A stretch of 64,000 nucleotides of DNA. It comes from Ahaetulla prasina. Its lineage: Eukaryota; Chordata; Lepidosauria; Squamata; Colubridae. Made by a program: the position numbers and the translations under genes. This document shows positions 59,585 to 64,000 of this stretch, in pieces. The notes under the pieces are model-generated. The model ran no database searches. It worked only from the letters and a program-made list of their open reading frames with translations, and was not told where the DNA came from. The stretch is taken from positions 230,376,794 through 230,440,793 of the forward strand of contig NC_080540.1 of the NCBI RefSeq assembly GCF_028640845.1. The letters run 5' to 3'. The stretch's first letter is position 1. Each line of letters starts with the position of its first letter.

Positions 59585-60192
59585 ATACAGTTATTCTCGG
59601 CTTACGACCAACTGAACCCCAAATTTCTGTTGTTAAGTGAGCTTTGCCCCATTTTACGACGTTTCTTGCCACAGTTGTTAAACGAATCACTGCAGTTCAT
59701 AAACTAGTGACCCAGTTGTCAAGCGAATCTGGCTCCCCCATTGACTTTGCTTTTCAGAAGGTCGCAAAAGATGATCACATGACCTTGGGACACAGAAACA
59801 GTCATCAAGCATCTGAATTTTGATCACATGATCATGGGGATGTTGTAAAGGTCGTAACTGTGAAAAATGGTCATAAGTCACATTTTTCAGTGCTGTTGTA
59901 ACTTTGAACGGTCACTAAATGAACTGTTGTAAGTTTATTTATTTATTTTTTATTTTATTAAATTTTTATACCGCCCTTCTCCCGAAGGACTCAGGGCGGT
60001 GTACAGCCAAGAATAAAAACAGTAAGTATACAGAGTTAAAATAACAATTTAAAATACCTATTCAATAATGGCCAAATTAAAACCTTCAGATTGACCTAAC
60101 CTAAAATACCCCATGTAAAATTACAAGGATTTAAAATTTAAAATTTAAAAGTTTAAAAAATCAGTCCAGGTAGTTGAAGACTACCTGTATTC
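59585..60192. mobile_element. TIR element (mariner-like MITE) split by an L2 tail
   Basis: Left end TACAGTTATTCTCGGCTTAC and right end TTGAAGACTACCTGTA are inverted forms of one terminus. The body has GTTAAACGAATCACTGCAG, GATCACATGACC and GAACGGTCACTAAATGAAC. The left part ends at TGTTGTAAG (about 59936) and the right end resumes near 60174, with the L2 fragment between. Confidence 0.75.
59937..60173 (-). mobile_element. L2-like LINE 3' end, minus strand, nested
   Basis: TTTATTTATTT, then ATACCGCCCTTCTCCCGAAG and GGACTCAGGGCGG, match the 3' UTR of the LINE at 28340-31640 in the same orientation. About 237 bp and strongly 5'-truncated. It sits inside the TIR element 59585-60192. Confidence 0.9.
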
Positions 60193-61425
60193 TAGTGGCT
60201 TGCCTCTCAGTGTTGGTGGGGATGGTCTTAGAAATTAGTCCGTTTGTGGCTACCGAGAGATCCTAGCCCGATTCCTCTTTTGACTCCGCTCCCAATGGTT
60301 TGTCACTCCTTCTCTTATAAATATTGAAAGAAATATAGAATGTGTCAGATTTTTAATATTTGGGGCGCTAACTCTAAGCAGACCCTGGACTTGAAAAATT
60401 AAGCACCCTAAGTCCAGATTTGTTCCTAGAACAGAAGCTCATGTGAGACCATATAAAGAAGCTCTTAAATGATCATATAATCTACCACCAATGTGCCATA
60501 TTTACCCCAGATAGTTCTATTAATGTTTGGATTCATTTTATAACAAAATGAGACTAATGATTATAACTATTAAATGTTACAGGAGAGACAACAAATTTTG
60601 GTGATAAGAGTAGCAGTTAATATTGATTTTTCTTTGTACCAATAGAAGTAATCAGATTATTTACCTGAGAAGGATTTTTCAAGAAATGAAACAAGATAAT
60701 TCTTAAATTCAAAAATCTGACTGCAACAGCTAATGCTTGAGATTGCTGATTCAATGAAAAAATGAGGCAGATGGCAATGGGGAGGATCAGTAGAAATTTA
60801 ATTTGCTTCTAAGTAATGTTGCCAAGCTGTGCGAGTGATTATAATTAAGTAAATATGGTATTTTAATTTATATCTTCAGAACAAAGGTATTCTTCTTTCA
60901 CGTTTTACATTTGTTGGAATATCTCCTGAATAGTCAATGAATAAATTTATAAACTTCTTAATTTTCGTATTACATAATGTAAGCATCAATAATAGCAACG
61001 TAAGTTTATAATTATAAATAGAACAAGTATTGCTGTGAAATTAGCTTCTAATTTACATAATTTTTCTTGTTTTAATAATGCGAATGTAATCCTAGTGATC
61101 ACAATGTGGGCTGAAAAATGATTAATTATAGAATTACATGAACAAATGTTACAAATATTTTTAAGAGAAACACTTCTGCTATTTTTAATAGAAAAAAACC
61201 CTCCAAGCTTAGGAAATGAAATTTCCCATCTAAATCTAACACAATTCTGTACTTTAAAAAAGAATAACAATGAACTGGACACAAGACAGTCACATCACTG
61301 TATTCATGGAAAGCAGAGGTCTCAAGACACTGAATCTAATCATTGGAATAATTGCTCCCATTAACTTTCCAAATGATCTCTATTTAAATTTTTGAAGAGT
61401 GCTCATAGACTATTATCTGATGGTA
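60193..61425. other. No feature recognised
   Basis: AT-rich. A slightly GC-richer patch at 60200-60300 is unassigned. Confidence 0.4.
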
Positions 61426-61515
61426 GTCCACCAGACTACTACTCTAATTGATTGTAGGAATGTTGTGGACATAATTTTCCTGACTTGGCAAAGTTCTTGG
61501 CAAAGCATTATGATA
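61426..61515 (+). pseudogene. CR1 reverse transcriptase fragment
   Basis: Translates to TTTLIDCRNVVDIIFL, then frameshifted KFLAKHYDN, aligning with the CR1 motif A region TKLVDQRNAVDIIYLDFSKAFDKVDHN at about 10400-10480. Very short and old. It is followed immediately by the tail of the minus-strand LINE. Confidence 0.55.
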
Positions 61516-61519
61516 ATTA

Positions 61520-62137
61520 TATTATTTATTTTTTTATTTCTATTTATTTATTTTTGTCACAACAGTATAAATAAGCATAAGCATGAGCATAAGTATGTAA
61601 TAACTATATTAATTTGATATTATTATATTGTTTCCTTTCATTAAAGGAAACAATAGGACAGGAACGGTAGGCACGTTTGTGCTCTTATGCACGCCCCTTA
61701 TAGACCTCTTAGGAATAGGGTGAGGTCAATAGTAGAGAGTTTTTGGTTAAAGCTTTGGGGATTTTGAGAAGAGACCACAGAGTCAGGTAGTGTGTTCCAA
61801 GTATTAATAATTCTGTTACAGAAGTCATATTTTCTGCTATCAAGATTGAAGCGGTTAACATTAAGTTTAAATCTATTGTTTGCTCTTGTATTGTTGTGAC
61901 TGAAGCTGAAGTAGCCTTCAACAGGAAGGACATTGCAACAGATGATTCTATGAATTAAACACAGGTCCTGTTGAAGGCGGCGGAGTTCTAAATTTTCTAT
62001 ATCCAAGATTTCAAGTCTGGTGGCATAAGGTATTTTATTGTATTCAGAGGAGTGGAGAATTCTTCTTGTAAAATATTTCTGGACACGTTCAATTGTATTG
62101 ATGTCTGAAATGTGGTATGGGTTCCAGACAGGCGATC
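61520..62137 (-). mobile_element. L3-type LINE 3' part, minus strand
   Basis: Same family as 4396-6074. The minus strand keeps an open frame 62006-61698 (102 residues) from MDIENLELRRL through IICCNVLPVEGYFSFS, CNRIINTWNTLPDSVVSS and LTLFLRGL-stop, the complete C-terminus. Upstream to 62137 is VQKYF..RRILHSSEYN-type sequence. The 3' UTR begins GGGGCGTGCATAAGAGCAC, as at 5879. The tail (61520-61560 on the plus strand) is TTTATTT-rich. It is better preserved at the C-terminus than the 4396 copy. Confidence 0.93.
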
Positions 62138-62690
62138 AATGATTAAATTTAAATTAAATTTAAATTAAATTGATAATCAGTGATTATCAATATGATTAAA
62201 CACAGGGAAGAGAACAAAAATACAGGCAGTTGAATGGTGTAAGGATACTTTGCAAATAAAAATTTGGGAATGTTTCTTAATCAGATTTGCAAACCATATA
62301 TTATTCATCTGGTAAAATACATTCCAGAAAGCAAATGCAATTCTAAATATGAAAACTAAGCTGAAACAAAAAATGTTGCAGCAAAAAATTCAGCAAAAAA
62401 ATTGCAAAATTCTGCAGCTTTTGTATTTATGTTTTTGTGTTGGAATTGAGGTGAGAAAATGGAAACTAGAGTTGGAAGCTGTACATATCAAAAGACTTTT
62501 GGGATTGTAATAAATCACAATTACAACATGGATCAGCAATGTAATTTATTTGCAAAAAGATAACATTATTTCAGGATATTATAAAAGAGCCATTATTCCC
62601 ATTTTGTGAAAAGCAGTATTTTTATTCTGCTTTAGCTTGACCTCATTTGAAATATTTTATCTAGTTAGTACAATCACACTCTGAGAAAGG
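62138..62690. other. No feature recognised
   Basis: Begins with short AAATTT-type repeats (62146-62171), then AT-rich sequence without features. Confidence 0.4.
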
Positions 62691-62698
62691 ATATATAC

Positions 62699-63024
62699 CC
62701 GTGATGGCAAACCTATGGTACGCATGGCAGAGGTGGCACACAGAGCCCTCTCTGTGGGCATGCACGCCGTCGCCAGCTGCTCTTCTGCTTTCCAGTGTAC
62801 ACATGTGCGCCAGCCAGGTGGTCTTCAGATATCTGGCGCTCTGGTGTACACGAAGACCAGCTGGCCAGCGCGGATGCACGTGCCGGAAATGAGAAGAGCA
62901 GTTGTGACAGCATGCGCACTGGCCAACTGATCTTCCAGTTTCTAGCGCACAGGAGCAAGCACACGCATGCACAAGTGTGCGTTCCAGTTTGGGCACTCAG
63001 TGCCGAAAAGGTTCACCATCACTG
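62699..63024. mobile_element. hAT-like MITE with perfect TSD (ATATATAC)
   Basis: A 326-bp GC-rich element from CCGTGATGGCAAACC to GGTTCACCATCACTG, about 15-bp inverted ends. ATATATAC lies on both sides (62691-62698, 63025-63032). The open frames inside are shadows of GC-rich sequence and have no known domain. Confidence 0.94.
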
Positions 63025-63032
63025 ATATATAC

Positions 63033-63515
63033 AAATTAAAAAAGAGCATTGCTTAGCCTGAGTTGAAGAACAATGACGTATGAAAAGCAACTGCTATGAG
63101 AAAAGTTGAAAAATGTGCATGTGCAGCATTAGGGTAGGATAAAAAGCAATATAATAGTACTCTTCCAATAACATGAGATTTCCCTGATTTCCCAGAGGAG
63201 TGACCAAATGGAATTCCATAGCAGCATGGTAGACTTAAGGAAAAGTTTTAAGAACGTCTGCTTAAAACAAAGAGCAGTTTAATGAAGCAACCAAGTACGT
63301 AGACTCTTCTTTGTTATAAGACTTGGAACAGATGTTGAGAAGGTATCTATGGAAATAGGCTAGCTGAATTTTCTGCATCAAGCTGGAAATTGGGCTAGAC
63401 ATAGGGAAGTGATGGAATCCCAGAGAGAATAGAAGCCATGTCATCTAACAGCATCCGGGAGGTATTCTGGTAAAGTAGAGTAGTAGTATGAGACTTGGTG
63501 TATCATCAACAATGT
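63033..63515. other. No feature recognised
   Basis: Ordinary sequence; nothing identified. Confidence 0.4.
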
Positions 63516-63527
63516 CCTTGTCCATTA

Positions 63528-63796
63528 AGGTAAAGGTTTCCCCTGTCCAATTGTGTCCAACTCTAGGGGGTGGTGCTCATCTCTATTTATTAGCTGAGGG
63601 AGCCAGCATCATCTGAAGACATTTCTGTGGTCATGTGGCCAGCCAAAGCTCATGAAATGGTAGTACCTTCCCGCTGAAGTGGTACCTATTTATCTATTCA
63701 TATTTGCATGCTTTTGAACTGCTTAGTGGTCAGGAGCTAGGGCAAGTAACAGGAGCTCACCCCATCTTCAACCACTGAGACATCATGCCCTTCCCC
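63528..63796 (-). mobile_element. Sauria-type SINE, minus strand, shortened head
   Basis: Reverse complement of the Sauria SINE: AGGTAAAGGTTTCCCCTG, CTAGGGGGTGGTGCTCATCT and GTCATGTGGCCAGCC, with CTGAGACATCATGCCC at the head end. The B-box region seen in the other copies is missing or unrecognisable. CCTTGTCCATTA is repeated exactly at 63516-63527 and 63797-63808, a 12-bp TSD. Confidence 0.9.
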
Positions 63797-63808
63797 CCTT
63801 GTCCATTA

Positions 63809-64000
63809 TATGGCACTAAGTTTTCTCTTATGATATGTCACCAGGCTAGAATGCAGGCTACAATTAACTAGATAATGTAAAACCTTTCCAAATTTCATTC
63901 CTGGAATATTCATTCTTTAATTCAAGTGGCACAATAAAAATGTATACTTTGAATTAAAAATATTAAAAAAACAGTGTGCAATTGAAAATTAAATTGAAAT
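63809..64000. other. No feature recognised
   Basis: AT-rich end of the window. Confidence 0.4.

Noticed and set aside
1..64000. CRISPR arrays, operons, riboswitches and bacterial or phage systems
   Set aside because: No regularly spaced short repeats with unique spacers and no bacterial-type gene layout; all signals fit a squamate genome rich in retroelements and MITEs.
1..64000. Endogenous retrovirus or LTR elements
   Set aside because: I saw no paired long direct repeats with TG..CA ends, primer-binding sites or gag/protease/integrase motifs; the only kb-scale direct repeat is the tandem duplication at 293-4782.

Overview
This window looks like a gene-poor stretch of a squamate genome, most likely an advanced (colubroid) snake. 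The base composition is AT-rich, there are no operons, and I could recognise no host exon, host gene or functional RNA gene. The identification rests on the repeats. They include tRNA-derived Sauria-type SINEs, CR1 and L2-like LINEs, a LINE 3' end of the kind called Snake1 (CR1/L3) that runs into an ATTCT microsatellite, and many hAT-like MITEs of a type I know from snake genomes. Family names come from memory of those families; the boundaries, target-site duplications (TSDs) and reading-frame damage are read directly from the sequence.

Layout. 293-4782: a very recent direct tandem duplication with a unit of about 2.24 kb and a 6-bp microhomology junction. Its end falls inside a 5'-truncated LINE, so that LINE is present once as a fragment (2155-2540) and once to its tail (4396-6074). 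6.6-8.3 kb: a TIR element carrying a nested hAT MITE, then a Sauria SINE. 10-11.6 kb: a defective CR1 with reverse transcriptase remains. 12-20 kb: LINE tails, a Snake1 copy and two MITEs in otherwise featureless sequence. 20.6-23.1 kb: two hAT MITEs 66 bp apart, reverse transcriptase remains and a 5S-rRNA-like SINE. 23.9-28.1 kb: a Sauria SINE, a CR1 tail and the second copy of a 0.33-kb repeat. 28.3-31.6 kb: a GC-rich, nearly full-length L2-like LINE on the minus strand. 33-43 kb: MITEs, including one inserted into the GDFN motif of a decayed LINE endonuclease, and a 137-bp-arm foldback at 38.9-39.3 kb. 43-57 kb: SINEs, one of which shares its 3' stem-loop with the L2 LINE, another CR1 3' fragment, and a 135-bp near-perfect palindrome with a perfect 8-bp TSD. 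57-64 kb: more SINEs and nested TIR elements, a minus-strand copy of the first LINE family, a hAT MITE and a minus-strand Sauria SINE.

The elements form an ecology. Autonomous-type LINEs (CR1, L2-like, L3/Snake1-like) supply, or once supplied, the enzymes, and the SINEs carry tails matching those LINEs. The hAT MITEs, all non-coding, must have used a transposase encoded elsewhere. Every LINE reading frame seen here is truncated or broken. I found no undescribed gene system. The most unusual items are the young microhomology duplication, the foldbacks (38454-38607, 38946-39287, 54809-54943), and a 0.33-kb repeat pair that ends in 5S-rRNA-like sequence.
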